Source: Neomicrococcus lactis
GTDB taxonomy: Bacteria; Actinomycetota; Actinomycetes; Actinomycetales; Micrococcaceae
Direction of reading: 5' to 3'
Length of the DNA: 64,000 nt
Assembly (NCBI RefSeq): GCF_014200305.1
Contig: NZ_JACHBL010000001.1
Location: 2,108,001-2,172,000 of the forward strand
Part shown: in pieces, positions 1-7,979 of the stretch
Layout of the letters: each line of letters begins with the position of its first letter
How positions within the stretch are numbered: position 1 is the stretch's first letter
Notes under the pieces: generated by a model
The model's database searches: none
Told to the model about the DNA's origin: nothing
Seen by the model: only the letters and a program-made list of their open reading frames with translations
Program-made: the position numbers and the translations under genes

Positions 1-1139
1 TCAGCCAAGAACTTGTTCATCTTCTCGGCCTGATCTGCGGTAGGAGTCTGTGGGTCGGTGACAGCTGGAACGTTCTTCTCAAACTCAGCGTTCAAGGTTC
101 CGGCCTTCTTCATCTCAGCGGCGAGCACTGGGGAAGCGCCACCCTTGAGCCACAAGTTCTGTGCCTCGTCAGAGAAGAGGTATTCCTGCCACAAACGGGC
201 TGCTGCTGGGTGAGGAGCGTCCTTGTTGATGGCCTGGTTGTAGTAGGACACCACGCTGATGTTGTTCGGAACGAAGGTTGCCCATTCAACACCCTTTTCC
301 TTGAGGGAAGAGGTGTAGGAGAGCTGGTTGTAGGTCCAGTCAAAGACCACGCCGTGCTCACCGGACTCGATGGTGCCCTTGGTGACGTCAGACTGGTTCA
401 GCGTGCCAGCGTCCTTGAGCTTCTTGAAGTACTCGAGGCCCTTGGTGCCGTCATCCAGCGTTCCGCCATTGGCAAGGTTCGCCAAGAGGAAGCCGTTGAA
501 TGCTGCGCCAGCTTCTGCAGGCTTGCCGTTGACGGCAACTGCGCCATCAAACTTCTTGTCCGTGAGCTGATCCAGCGAGGTGATTTCGCCGTACTGGGTC
601 TTGTTGTAGCCAACCACCATGACGCCGGTGTAGTCGTTGACGTAGAGGCCGTCAGCGTCCTTGTTCTCGGCTGGGATCTTGTCAAAGTTCTCTACCTTGT
701 AAGGAGCAAAGTAGTCCTTGCTCTCCAAGGTGACCGTGGTGCCAAGGTCGAAGACGTCTGGAGCCTTGTCCGTGCCCTTGTTGGCGTCAGCTGCCTGGAT
801 TTCTTCCTTCGAGGAAGCATCCGGGGTGGACTCGTTGACGGTGATGCCGTACTTGGTCTTGAAGCCCTCGATGATCTCGCCGTAGTTGGCCCAGTCATGT
901 GGAAGAGCAATGACGTTGAGTTGACCTTCAGCCTTAGCAGCCTCGATCAACTTGTCCATGCCACCGAGGTCGGCGGCGGACTTTGCCGTCTTTGCAGCGT
1001 CGCTCGATGCACCGCTCGCGCTGGAAGCGCTCGAGTTTGCCGAAGAAGCTGAAGACGAGGTGGAGGAAGGAGTGGAAGAACCACAAGCGCTCAATGCGAG
1101 CGCGGTGACGGCCAAGCCGGCCACGATGGAAGAACGCAT
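1..1139 (-). CDS. ABC transporter substrate-binding lipoprotein (3' end cut by window)
   Basis: Extracellular solute-binding protein that would hand its ligand to a membrane ABC importer. The N-terminus has a short hydrophobic signal ending in the lipobox L-S-A-C (Cys about residue 17), followed by a Ser/Ala-rich linker and then a periplasmic-binding fold of the spermidine/putrescine or iron type (strings such as APDVFDLG and EHGVVFDWTYNQ). The substrate cannot be read from sequence. The ATG at 1139 is used; an in-frame GTG at 1151 is possible. The C-terminus and the permease/ATPase genes lie outside the window to the left. Confidence 0.85.
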   Translation of the reverse strand, partial: MRSSIVAGLAVTALALSACGSSTPSSTSSSASSANSSASSASGASSDAAKTAKSAADLGGMDKLIEAAKAEGQLNVIALPHDWANYGEIIEGFKTKYGITVNESTPDASSKEEIQAADANKGTDKAPDVFDLGTTVTLESKDYFAPYKVENFDKIPAENKDADGLYVNDYTGVMVVGYNKTQYGEITSLDQLTDKKFDGAVAVNGKPAEAGAAFNGFLLANLANGGTLDDGTKGLEYFKKLKDAGTLNQSDVTKGTIESGEHGVVFDWTYNQLSYTSSLKEKGVEWATFVPNNISVVSYYNQAINKDAPHPAAARLWQEYLFSDEAQNLWLKGGASPVLAAEMKKAGTLNAEFEKNVPAVTDPQTPTADQAEKMNKFLA

Positions 1140-1293
1140 AGCAATGCGCACGGTGTTCTCATTTCTGAAGGCGAAACAGGAGTGGCGCGCAATCTTGGGG
1201 CTAGAAAATACCCGAAGTGATGACCGCGCCAAACTGAACCATAGGTGCGATCAGTAACGCTTTGGGGAGACCAAAGTGAACGATGAGTAACAA

Positions 1294-1318
1294 TAGGTGA
1301 ACACTAGGTGAAACACCT
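1294..1318. promoter_or_regulatory. Repeated AGGTG operator-like site
   Basis: A direct repeat TAGGTGAACAC / TAGGTGAAACAC is seen, and its second copy is itself a palindrome, AGGTG-AAA-CACCT. It lies about 155 bp upstream of the solute-binding lipoprotein gene and just before the 3' end of the sugar kinase. It could be a regulator site for the transporter; no regulator is identified. Confidence 0.3.
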
Positions 1319-1345
1319 GAGTTCCATGCGACTTTAAGCGTCTGA

Positions 1346-2260
1346 CTAGGAAATTTCCGCGCGGTATGGCGGGTTTGCGCCGGCGCGGGACACCGTAATA
1401 GCGGCAGCCCGAGCGGCGAAGTCAATCACTTCGTGAACCGTGCTTGGCGCGATGCCACGGAGCTTGTCTCGCTGAGCGGCGGTGACGAGTTCACGTTCCA
1501 CGAGGGCAGAAATGAGGGCCGACATGAAGGAGTCTCCGGCACCTACGGTGTCTTCAACTTCTACGGCCACGGCGTTGGCGCGAGCTTCTCCCCCGGCCAC
1601 AACAGCCCAAGGGCCGCCGCTGCCGTAGGTCACGCAGACCAACGAAGCACCCAGCTCAAGCCAGGCTTGAGCGGTCTCACGAGCATCACGTTCCGGGTAG
1701 AGCCACTCGAGGTCCGAGTCCGATGCGCGCACGATATCAGACATACTGACGATGTGCTCGATCTTGGAGATCGCCGCGTCCTTGTCCTGAATCAGGGCAG
1801 AACGAACGTTGGGATCAAAGGAGATCGTGGCATGACCGCGAGCGCGTTCCACCGCATCGATGACGGACGCAGCTCCTGGGTCAAGGAAGGATCCAATGGA
1901 ACCGACGTGGAGAACCTGAGCTTCTTCAAGAGCGGTAGCGGCAGCACCATCAAGAGGCTTCAAATCCCACGAGATATCAAAGGTGTAGGTTGCCGAACCA
2001 GCAGGATCAAGCTGACCCTTAGCGGTTGACGTAGGCTGCTCGGTGCGCGGAGCCAACTCCACCACCGAGTTATCGCGCAAGTGACGGTGGATCATGTCAC
2101 CGTATTCGTCCTTGCCGTACTGACCCACGAAACCTACCGAGTGACCAAGACGTGCCAGACCGACTGCCACATTCATGGGACTTCCGCCCACATATGCTTC
2201 AGGCGCTGATAGGCCTCCGGACAGTACGTCCACGAGGGCTTCTCCAATAACCAGCAACAT
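1346..2260 (-). CDS. PfkB-family carbohydrate kinase, fructokinase-like
   Basis: ATP-dependent sugar kinase of the ribokinase/PfkB family, 304 aa, the usual length. The N-terminal motif GGSPMNVAVGLARLG is the family's first signature and binds the sugar; the C-terminal DTVGAGDSFMSALI is the second signature, with the catalytic Asp in GAGD. Similarity is closest to fructokinases, but substrate is an inference. It starts at the ATG at 2260 and stands alone upstream of the binding-protein gene on the same strand, so a link to an imported sugar is possible but not shown. Confidence 0.88.
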   Translation of the reverse strand: MLLVIGEALVDVLSGGLSAPEAYVGGSPMNVAVGLARLGHSVGFVGQYGKDEYGDMIHRHLRDNSVVELAPRTEQPTSTAKGQLDPAGSATYTFDISWDLKPLDGAAATALEEAQVLHVGSIGSFLDPGAASVIDAVERARGHATISFDPNVRSALIQDKDAAISKIEHIVSMSDIVRASDSDLEWLYPERDARETAQAWLELGASLVCVTYGSGGPWAVVAGGEARANAVAVEVEDTVGAGDSFMSALISALVERELVTAAQRDKLRGIAPSTVHEVIDFAARAAAITVSRAGANPPYRAEIS

Positions 2261-2333
2261 AATGTGGGGTTCCTCTTCGCAAGTCAGCTTGTGCCCTCTA
2301 TCCTACCGAGCATCTCACGTACAGCGCGCCAGA

Positions 2334-2576
2334 CTACTTAGCACTCCACCGTTGCCACGCCGCTTGTCGTGATGTTCCCGCAACCTGAGCTACAGCAGCC
2401 CACGATCCGTTCTCCGCCAAGGTGCGCGCCGATTCGCCGAGGGACTCACCAATTTTTGCTTGGAGTCGCAACAGCGCCTGAAACGCCTCGACGTCTGGGA
2501 CGCTCGCCAAGTCGCCCAAGAGCGATTCGGCTTGAGCTTCAATTCCAGCGACGTCGATGGATTCAGATGAGTTCAC
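2334..2576 (-). CDS. Small hypothetical protein with C-terminal HTH-like motif
   Basis: An 80-aa protein starting at GTG. The last 25 residues (GSWAAVAQVAGTSRQAAWQRW) resemble the helix-turn-helix tail seen in many short actinobacterial proteins, where a 'RQAAWQRW' helix ends the chain. The first 50 residues are predicted helical. A GGGGAG stretch directly abuts the GTG, so the exact start is uncertain. No function is assigned; a small DNA-binding role is an inference from the motif. Confidence 0.55.
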   Translation of the reverse strand: MNSSESIDVAGIEAQAESLLGDLASVPDVEAFQALLRLQAKIGESLGESARTLAENGSWAAVAQVAGTSRQAAWQRWSAK

Positions 2577-2630
2577 CTCCCCATTCTTTCATCACCGGCA
2601 CGCCGTTGCGACCATGACAGTGCAACGCAC

Positions 2631-2647
2631 GCCGCGTCGTCGTCCTT
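2631..2647 (+). repeat. Dispersed GCGTCGTC repeat, copy a
   Basis: GCCGCGTCGTCGTCCTT, overlapping the stop codon of the molybdopterin oxidoreductase gene. Member of the dispersed GCTGCGKCGTCGTMCTC family. Confidence 0.5.
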
Positions 2648-4220
2648 ACTGAATACTGAACTGCAAGCGATGCCAGCCGGAGGAACCATCCGGGGCTGGG
2701 GGCGCAACCTCATCAGCTTGGAGCTCACCGTTCGCATCGGTGGCCCGGACGGTCGCGGAATGGCTGCCCGAGGTGGCGCCGTTCCACTCGTAGCGCCACT
2801 GCCGCCACGTGTCCGCGGAAACGGTGGAGGACAGCTCCGCCTCCTGCCATGGGCCGTCGTCGATGCGTACTTCCACGCGCGCAATACCTGTGGTTTGCGC
2901 CCACGCGGTCCCGCCGAACACCACTTTTCCCGCGGGGAGGTTCGCGAAAGAGCGAGGGGTTTCAATGCGGGAGGACATCTTGATGGGGCCGCGTTCAGAC
3001 CATCCACGCGTGGTCCAGTATGCGGTCTTGTCCTGGAACCTCGTGACTTCGAGATCCACCACCCATTTGGTGGCCGAGACGTAGCCGTACAGCCCGGGAA
3101 CCACCATTCGCACGGGGAAACCGTGCTCAAGCGGCAGCGGCTCGTCATTCATTCCGATCGCCAACAGCGCTTCGCGGCTATCTGTGAGCACTTCGAGCGG
3201 CGTGGACGCACTGAAGCCGTCCTGTGAGGTGGACAGCACCATATCCGCGCCGGGCAGCGGAACCGCTTGCTTCAGGAGCTCTCGCAGCGGGTAGCCGAGC
3301 CACTTAGCATTGCCCACCAGATCCCCGCCCACGGGGTTAGAAACGCAGGTCAGGGTCAGGTAGTGCTCCACGAGGTCCTTGCTCAAGAGTTCGTCGAAGG
3401 TAAGCGTGAACTCGTTCTCCACCATGCCGTGAACCTTGAGAACCCACTCTTGCGGGTCGATGCGCGGCACGGAAAGCGCAGTATCGATGCGGTAGAACTC
3501 CTCATTGGGCGTGATGAACCGAGAGACGCCCGCGGTGTTCAGGTCCGCGCCCTTCGGGAGCTCAGGCGCGGTGACTTTCGCGGCCGGCAGACCCAGCGCC
3601 GAGCGGGCTGACTCCACCGCGTTACGAGCCCCTCGCAGGGCTTGGGAAGCACCGGCTGCGATCACGCTCAGCACCACCGTTCCCGCAGTGCCCAGCAGGA
3701 AGTGTCGCCGCGCGGTGACTCGGCTTGAATCGGGTGCGGAAGCACTGCTGACTTCCGGCGCCGCAGATGATTTTCGAGCTAAGTGAGTCAGCAACCTCAA
3801 AGCGCTAAGACCCAATACGGTGCCCAGAGCGGTGGGAATCAGATCCGTGTAGGTGGTCGACGAGCGCGTCACCACTGACGCGGCGAGGACTGCCGCCAAC
3901 AAGAGCACCAGCGCGGATCCGGCCATCATGCTGCGCTTGGCAACCAATCCCACGATGCCTGCGAGCGCGGCGGCCACCACGCCCAGGGTGATGAACAAGA
4001 ACAGCTTGTCATTGGTACCGAACAGCCCGATCGCCCAGTCTTTGAGCCAAGCCGGAGTGAAGTCGATAATCGTGGACCCCAACGCCACCATGGGCGCGGA
4101 AGCGCTCGAGAAAAACCCCGAGATCGCCTGTGCGGTGGTGAAAAGTACTAGCGCCGAGCAAACTCCTGCCACGGCGTACCGCCACGGGAAACTGGTTCGT
4201 GCGCTGTTCGACGTATCCAT
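2646..4220 (-). CDS. Membrane-anchored molybdopterin-dependent oxidoreductase (sulfite-oxidase fold)
   Basis: A 524-aa redox enzyme. Residues about 15-150 carry several hydrophobic segments, followed by RRHFLLGTAG..., a twin-arginine-like membrane segment around residue 170. The oxidoreductase molybdopterin domain follows; the string LTLTCVSNPVGG holds the Cys expected to ligate molybdenum. A C-terminal Mo-co dimerisation domain comes next (SRIETPRS, then VEVRIDDGPWQEAELS). Homologues act on the outer face of the membrane; the substrate is unknown. It lies directly downstream of sigK-rskA and has its own SigK-like promoter at 4318-4345, matching the one before the fasciclin gene. Confidence 0.9.
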   Translation of the reverse strand: MDTSNSARTSFPWRYAVAGVCSALVLFTTAQAISGFFSSASAPMVALGSTIIDFTPAWLKDWAIGLFGTNDKLFLFITLGVVAAALAGIVGLVAKRSMMAGSALVLLLAAVLAASVVTRSSTTYTDLIPTALGTVLGLSALRLLTHLARKSSAAPEVSSASAPDSSRVTARRHFLLGTAGTVVLSVIAAGASQALRGARNAVESARSALGLPAAKVTAPELPKGADLNTAGVSRFITPNEEFYRIDTALSVPRIDPQEWVLKVHGMVENEFTLTFDELLSKDLVEHYLTLTCVSNPVGGDLVGNAKWLGYPLRELLKQAVPLPGADMVLSTSQDGFSASTPLEVLTDSREALLAIGMNDEPLPLEHGFPVRMVVPGLYGYVSATKWVVDLEVTRFQDKTAYWTTRGWSERGPIKMSSRIETPRSFANLPAGKVVFGGTAWAQTTGIARVEVRIDDGPWQEAELSSTVSADTWRQWRYEWNGATSGSHSATVRATDANGELQADEVAPPAPDGSSGWHRLQFSIQ

Positions 4221-4317
4221 TCCTCATTCACCCCAACGCTTGCCGGCCGCTAGATGTTGACCGCGGCCCCATGATTTCGGACCGTTAATTCCAGCCCATT
4301 GCCACTAGTTCGGAGCC

Positions 4318-4345
4318 GGTCAGGCTTTAGATTGGAGTGCTCTGC
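4318..4345 (-). promoter_or_regulatory. Probable SigK promoter of the oxidoreductase gene
   Basis: On the minus strand CCAATC (4345-4340), a 16-nt spacer and CCGAAC (4323-4318), giving an expected start of transcription about 90 nt before the ATG at 4220. The same two hexamers with the same 16-nt spacing stand before the fasciclin gene. This resembles the mycobacterial SigK promoter pattern as I recall it. Confidence 0.6.
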
Positions 4346-4374
4346 CGTGGAGCTGGAATTTGCAGGGCCTTCCA

Positions 4375-5196
4375 CTAGAGCGCCTGCAAAATGATGGGAT
4401 CCGAGGTAGGAGCGTCCGATCCCCCGGCCGGTTCAACCGTGATTCCGAAATGGGTGACATCGGACATCGAACCGGAGATCATCTTCATGCCCTCAGCCTC
4501 CGAAGTATCAAGCATTCCCGCCGGCGTTGCCCCCTCGGCGGAGATCAGCCAGAGCTCATAGCCCTTGTCCTCAGGCAGATCCGGCATACCGGTGGTGGAA
4601 ACGGCCATCATCCCGGAAGCCACCGAGTAGGACAGCCTGACAGTTGCACCGTCATCGAGGGTCTGCAACTTCGACTTCATGTCCGGTGCGCTCAGAATCT
4701 GCATCATGCCGTCGCGCTCGGTGGCCAGAGCCGTGGCGCGCTCGTTGAGCGCTTGTTGCTGCTCATTCAGATTCCACGCAACCACTCCCAGCCCACCCGC
4801 GGTCACGAGCAGAACGCTCGCGGCGAGAGCGAAAAACTTTTGGTGCGAGTTTTTCGGGGGCTCAGTTCGGGCTTCAGGCTTAGTTTGGATTTCGGTCTCG
4901 GCTTGGATTTCAGGCTCGGCTGCGGCGGTGGGTTCAGCAGGAACCTGTACGACGCCGGAGATTGCGTTCATGAGGTTGGCCTTGAGCCGTGCGGGTGGTT
5001 GCGTAGGCGTAGTGCCAAGGCTCAAGAGGGCGGCCGTTTCTTGGAACGAATCGAGTTCCTGACGCGCGGTCTCCGATTCTTCGGCCTGACGCAGTGCTTG
5101 TTCCCGTTCGGCATCACTGAGCGCGTTGAGAGCGCTCAACTCATTCAAAGAGCTGGGCTCGAAGTCGCTTGATAGCTCGTCGTTATTCTTGTCCAT
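4375..5196 (-). CDS. rskA: Anti-sigma-K factor, RskA family
   Basis: Single-pass membrane anti-sigma factor, 273 aa, that would hold SigK inactive at the membrane. The N-terminal about 110 residues form the cytoplasmic sigma-binding part (ELSALNALSDAEREQA); a membrane helix lies near residues 147-170 (FALAASVLLVTAGGLGVVAW). The extracytoplasmic C-terminus is a typical RskA domain (GMPDLPEDKGYELWLI, then FGITVEPAGGSDAPTSDP). The ATG at 5196 has a GGGAG site seven bases upstream; a GTG at 5199 is also in frame. It overlaps the sigK stop, so the two are translationally coupled. Confidence 0.93.
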   Translation of the reverse strand: MDKNNDELSSDFEPSSLNELSALNALSDAEREQALRQAEESETARQELDSFQETAALLSLGTTPTQPPARLKANLMNAISGVVQVPAEPTAAAEPEIQAETEIQTKPEARTEPPKNSHQKFFALAASVLLVTAGGLGVVAWNLNEQQQALNERATALATERDGMMQILSAPDMKSKLQTLDDGATVRLSYSVASGMMAVSTTGMPDLPEDKGYELWLISAEGATPAGMLDTSEAEGMKMISGSMSDVTHFGITVEPAGGSDAPTSDPIILQAL

Positions 5197-5777
5197 CACG
5201 CGACTCCCATCAGATCTCGAAGTTTCTTCATGCCATCCCGTATTCGGGTTTTCACGGTCCCTAAGGGAAGTTGAAGCCTGTCGGCAACCTCTCCGTAGGT
5301 GAGGCCACCAAAATACGCCAGTTGTATGGCTTGACGCTGTGGATCGCTGAGCTGTTTCATAGCGTCCGTCATGCGCTCACTCTCATCGTGAAGAATCGCG
5401 CTGTCTTCCACATCGTCATAGCTCTCTTGAAATTCTTGAATTCCCACCTTGAGATCCCGTTGACGGCTGGCTTGGCTTGCCCTGATCCTGTCGACGGCGC
5501 GACGATGCGCAATGGTCAACAGCCAGGTAGCGGCACTGGCTCGTTGGGGATCGAATCGGGCGGCGTGCTGCCACGCTTCAACGAAAATTTCTTGAGTGAC
5601 TTCTTCGCTTTGTGCCTCATCGCGCAAAAGATGCCGCACAAGACCGAAAACTCTGGGAGCAAGGTGGTCATAGAGATGAGCGAACGCAGCTTCATCCCCT
5701 TGTGCCACTTGGGACACAAGAGCTTCCATGCTCGGAGTGAATTCCGACGTTGATTCACTCGATCGATTCGGAATCAT
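5196..5777 (-). CDS. sigK: ECF RNA polymerase sigma factor SigK
   Basis: A 193-aa ECF sigma factor. Region 2 lies at about residues 30-95 (FAHLYDHLAPRVFGL...SEEVTQEIFVEAWQHA), region 4 at about 130-185 (LSDPQRQAIQLAYFGG and YGEVADRLQLPLGTVKTRIR). The RskA-type anti-sigma gene is immediately downstream and a fasciclin-domain lipoprotein immediately upstream, the same partners as SigK of mycobacteria. I see no copy of the CCAATC-N16-CCGAAC motif before sigK itself, so autoregulation is not supported by this motif. Confidence 0.93.
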   Translation of the reverse strand: MIPNRSSESTSEFTPSMEALVSQVAQGDEAAFAHLYDHLAPRVFGLVRHLLRDEAQSEEVTQEIFVEAWQHAARFDPQRASAATWLLTIAHRRAVDRIRASQASRQRDLKVGIQEFQESYDDVEDSAILHDESERMTDAMKQLSDPQRQAIQLAYFGGLTYGEVADRLQLPLGTVKTRIRDGMKKLRDLMGVA

Positions 5778-5827
5778 ACGCTCAATGGTCTCATGGCGTT
5801 TGGATCTCTATTCGTGCTCACGTCAGC

Positions 5828-5857
5828 GGCGGACGAATGATTGTTCACCCGTCCGCC
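5828..5857 (-). terminator. Hairpin downstream of the fasciclin gene
   Basis: GGCGGACG and CGTCCGCC form an 8-bp perfect stem with a 14-nt loop between the fasciclin stop and sigK. There is no clear T-run, so termination is only a suggestion. Confidence 0.35.
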
Positions 5858-5887
5858 CCTGTCCTTGCCTTCGTACTGAGAGAGCAA

Positions 5888-6580
5888 TTACTTCTTTGCC
5901 GGCGGCATCAGCACCGTGTCCACCAAGTAGACCGTGGCGTTGGCGGTCTGAACGCCACCGCAAATGACGCTGGCACCGTTGACCATGAGCTTGTCACCGC
6001 TACCGCTGATCTTGACGGTGTCCCCTTCGACCGTTTTCAGGTCACCCTTCAAGTCATCGGGTGTGATTTGGCCAGGAACCACGTGGTAGGTCAGGACCTT
6101 GGTGAGCGTGTCCGCATCATCCGTCACGGCCTTCAAGTCCTTGGCTGGAATCGCAGCGAACGCTTCATCGACGGGAGCGAACACCGTGAACTCGTCACCG
6201 TTGAGGGTGTCCACCAAGTTGACGTCCTTGTTGAGCCCACCGGAGACAGCCTTCGTTAGCGTGGTGAGAAGCGGATTGTTCGAGGCCGCGACGGCCACGG
6301 GATCCTGCGCCATACCAGCAACGGATCCTTCACCGTCTGGAACAGCCTTCGCGTAAGCCGCGCAGCCCGTTCCCACGAGGTTGGCCGCTGGATCCATGGC
6401 CGATTCGCTGCTCATCGCCGAACTCGATGAAGACTCAGAACTGCTCGGCGCCATGCTTGAGCCCGAGCTCGAACTCGAACCTGACCCCGAATCTGTGCCC
6501 ATAGCACAGGCGCTCATACCTAGAGCTGCAACTGCTGCGATCGAAAACAGTCCAACCATTTTGCGCTGTGTGTACTTCAT
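5888..6580 (-). CDS. Fasciclin-domain surface lipoprotein (MPT70/MPT83-like)
   Basis: A 230-aa secreted lipoprotein. The signal ends in G-M-S-A-C (Cys about residue 24), followed by a Ser-rich linker and one FAS1 domain from about residue 85 to the end ([39 protein letters not shown]). The ATG at 6580 is chosen because AAGGAGAT lies seven bases upstream; longer frames would run into the promoter. FAS1 proteins are adhesion or surface proteins; in mycobacteria MPT70/83 are the main SigK targets. A SigK-like promoter lies at 6655-6682. Confidence 0.92.
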   Translation of the reverse strand: MKYTQRKMVGLFSIAAVAALGMSACAMGTDSGSGSSSSSGSSMAPSSSESSSSSAMSSESAMDPAANLVGTGCAAYAKAVPDGEGSVAGMAQDPVAVAASNNPLLTTLTKAVSGGLNKDVNLVDTLNGDEFTVFAPVDEAFAAIPAKDLKAVTDDADTLTKVLTYHVVPGQITPDDLKGDLKTVEGDTVKISGSGDKLMVNGASVICGGVQTANATVYLVDTVLMPPAKK

Positions 6581-6654
6581 GTCGATCTCCTTGCCTCGAG
6601 CCCTGAATGGGCCACTCGGTGTCCCAAACCATCCGGCCCGGGCTGTCACAAGGT

Positions 6655-6682
6655 GTTCGGAGCGCTCCAGACAGCGGATTGG
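6655..6682 (-). promoter_or_regulatory. Probable SigK promoter of the fasciclin gene
   Basis: Minus-strand CCAATC (6682-6677), 16-nt spacer, CCGAAC (6660-6655). Hexamers, spacing and the CT just before CCGAAC are the same as in the promoter at 4318-4345. Predicted 5' leader about 70 nt. Confidence 0.6.
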
Positions 6683-6726
6683 ATCTCACCCAAAACTTTT
6701 TTTAGTAGCCCAAGAACCGCGATCCG

Positions 6727-7905
6727 CTAGAGAACAATCGTGCGCGAGGCTGCGTCGTCGTCATGGGTAATTCGCCAGTGCTGCCCGCGCCAACGGTACT
6801 CAGCCACCCCCACCGTAGGGCGATACATGACCGAGTAGAGGGTGCCGAAGCCCGCGGAGTACTCCGTGCTGAAGAGTGGCTTTTCCAGGAATTCATCGAA
6901 CGTGGTCTCGGCTTCGCGGTGCTCGCTGAGCAGGCCGTCGAGGTATTCGAGTCGTTCAACGGAGCGGAATCTCGCAGCTTTCTCCGGGAATTCGGGGGTA
7001 ACTCCGTGGTGGTTGGTGGCGGCGGGGTGATCGCTGAACTCGGCAGGCTGGCCGGGGGCCACGAATGCCGTAAAGCTCTCTCCGCTGCGATCAATCACGG
7101 TCACGTTGTAGGACATCGCCACGGGGATGCGTGCCAGGATTTCGCGCGCTTGCTCGAGGGTGGACGCGGTCTCCAAGATATAGCGGATGACAATCGGAAT
7201 CGCGAAGCCTTCACCGCTACCTGGTCGACCGCCGAAGGTTAGCGAGACCGCGAGGCCGGATTCGTTCATGCCGTCCAAAAGTCCCCACAGGCAGTCACCC
7301 GTGCCGGTGACCTTCTTGCCACGGAACGCGCTCGTGTAGATGGTGCGTTCCCACAGGTCAGGGCTGTAATCGTAGTTGCGGATGAGCGTGGGAGCTGGGT
7401 CTGCGAAGGCCACTTGCGAGCACGCTGGCGCGAAGGCTGGCATGTTCCACATGGTCAGGAAGCGTGCGGCATCGTGGTCGTTGCCAGTGAGTTCCACCAT
7501 CTTGCGGTACGTGGGCACGAGTTCTGGCATGTGATTTGCGAGCTGACGCTGAGCCTCTTCGAGACTGGGGCGCTCAGTGATGTCCCCGCTGCGGTACCAC
7601 CCGAGGTAGGCCGCGCGCGTCGCCTCAAACAAGGCCTTCCACTGCTTGCCGGGCTTGTCCTCCACGATGCGGAAGATTTCAATCTCACGGCTGCCGGTTG
7701 GGTAGGCGGCTGCGGCAGTCCAATCCGGGGACCCACTGGTGGAACCCTGAGCCGGCGCATACAGCGAAGCCCAGTCGACCGCCGCCCAATCAATGGCTGC
7801 CCAGTCAACGGAGAGCCAGTCGATATCGCGCAGGCCTGCGCCGGAAGTTAGGAATGAAAAAGGATGGGAGAAAGTGGTTTTTGGGGTGCAATGAGTTGTC
7901 GTCAT
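6727..7905 (-). CDS. C45-family autoproteolytic acyltransferase/hydrolase
   Basis: A 392-aa member of the Ntn-hydrolase family that includes penicillin acyltransferase (peptidase family C45). By family rule the chain is cut before a Cys that becomes the nucleophile; Cys162 in PACSQ, followed by LIRNYDY, fits the 'C...NWD' pattern. The downstream GDCLWGLLDGMNESGL string is also typical. Before the enzyme domain the N-terminus carries five D-W steps spaced 4-5 residues apart (residues 28-45). The last codons are made by a dispersed repeat (THDDDAAS). No Shine-Dalgarno is seen; a leaderless promoter is proposed. Substrate unknown. Confidence 0.82.
   Translation of the reverse strand: MTTTHCTPKTTFSHPFSFLTSGAGLRDIDWLSVDWAAIDWAAVDWASLYAPAQGSTSGSPDWTAAAAYPTGSREIEIFRIVEDKPGKQWKALFEATRAAYLGWYRSGDITERPSLEEAQRQLANHMPELVPTYRKMVELTGNDHDAARFLTMWNMPAFAPACSQVAFADPAPTLIRNYDYSPDLWERTIYTSAFRGKKVTGTGDCLWGLLDGMNESGLAVSLTFGGRPGSGEGFAIPIVIRYILETASTLEQAREILARIPVAMSYNVTVIDRSGESFTAFVAPGQPAEFSDHPAATNHHGVTPEFPEKAARFRSVERLEYLDGLLSEHREAETTFDEFLEKPLFSTEYSAGFGTLYSVMYRPTVGVAEYRWRGQHWRITHDDDAASRTIVL
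6749..6764 (+). repeat. Dispersed GCGTCGTC repeat, copy b
   Basis: GCTGCGTCGTCGTCAT inside the last codons of the C45 hydrolase gene, encoding D-D-D-A-A on the minus strand. Confidence 0.6.
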
Positions 7906-7934
7906 AGCGTCAAGTTTGCCTTGACGCTATGACG
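7900..7934. promoter_or_regulatory. Perfect 14-bp inverted repeat over the C45-gene start codon
   Basis: Arms 7900-7913 and 7921-7934 are perfectly complementary around a 7-nt centre, and the left arm contains the ATG at 7905-7903. The arm core GTCAA-GTTTGCCTT recurs once more at 7938-7951 with a single change. Either an operator covering the transcription start or an RNA hairpin hiding the start codon. Confidence 0.55.
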
Positions 7935-7942
7935 CTTGTCAA
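7913..7942 (-). promoter_or_regulatory. Proposed leaderless promoter of the C45-family gene
   Basis: Minus strand TTGACA (7942-7937), 18-nt spacer, CAAACT (7918-7913), then seven bases to the ATG. This would start the message at or next to the start codon and explains the missing ribosome site. The -10 match is weak (3 of 6). Confidence 0.4.
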
Positions 7943-7979
7943 CTTTGCCTTTACAACCCCTCGGGGCTGCCCGCCGCTA

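Noticed and set aside
3505-4260. Plus-strand frames across the oxidoreductase gene
   Set aside because: Shadows of the minus-strand gene, without start signals or family motifs.
5778-5830. SigK autoregulatory promoter before sigK
   Set aside because: Only a partial CACGAAT is seen, with no CCAATC-like hexamer at 16 bp.
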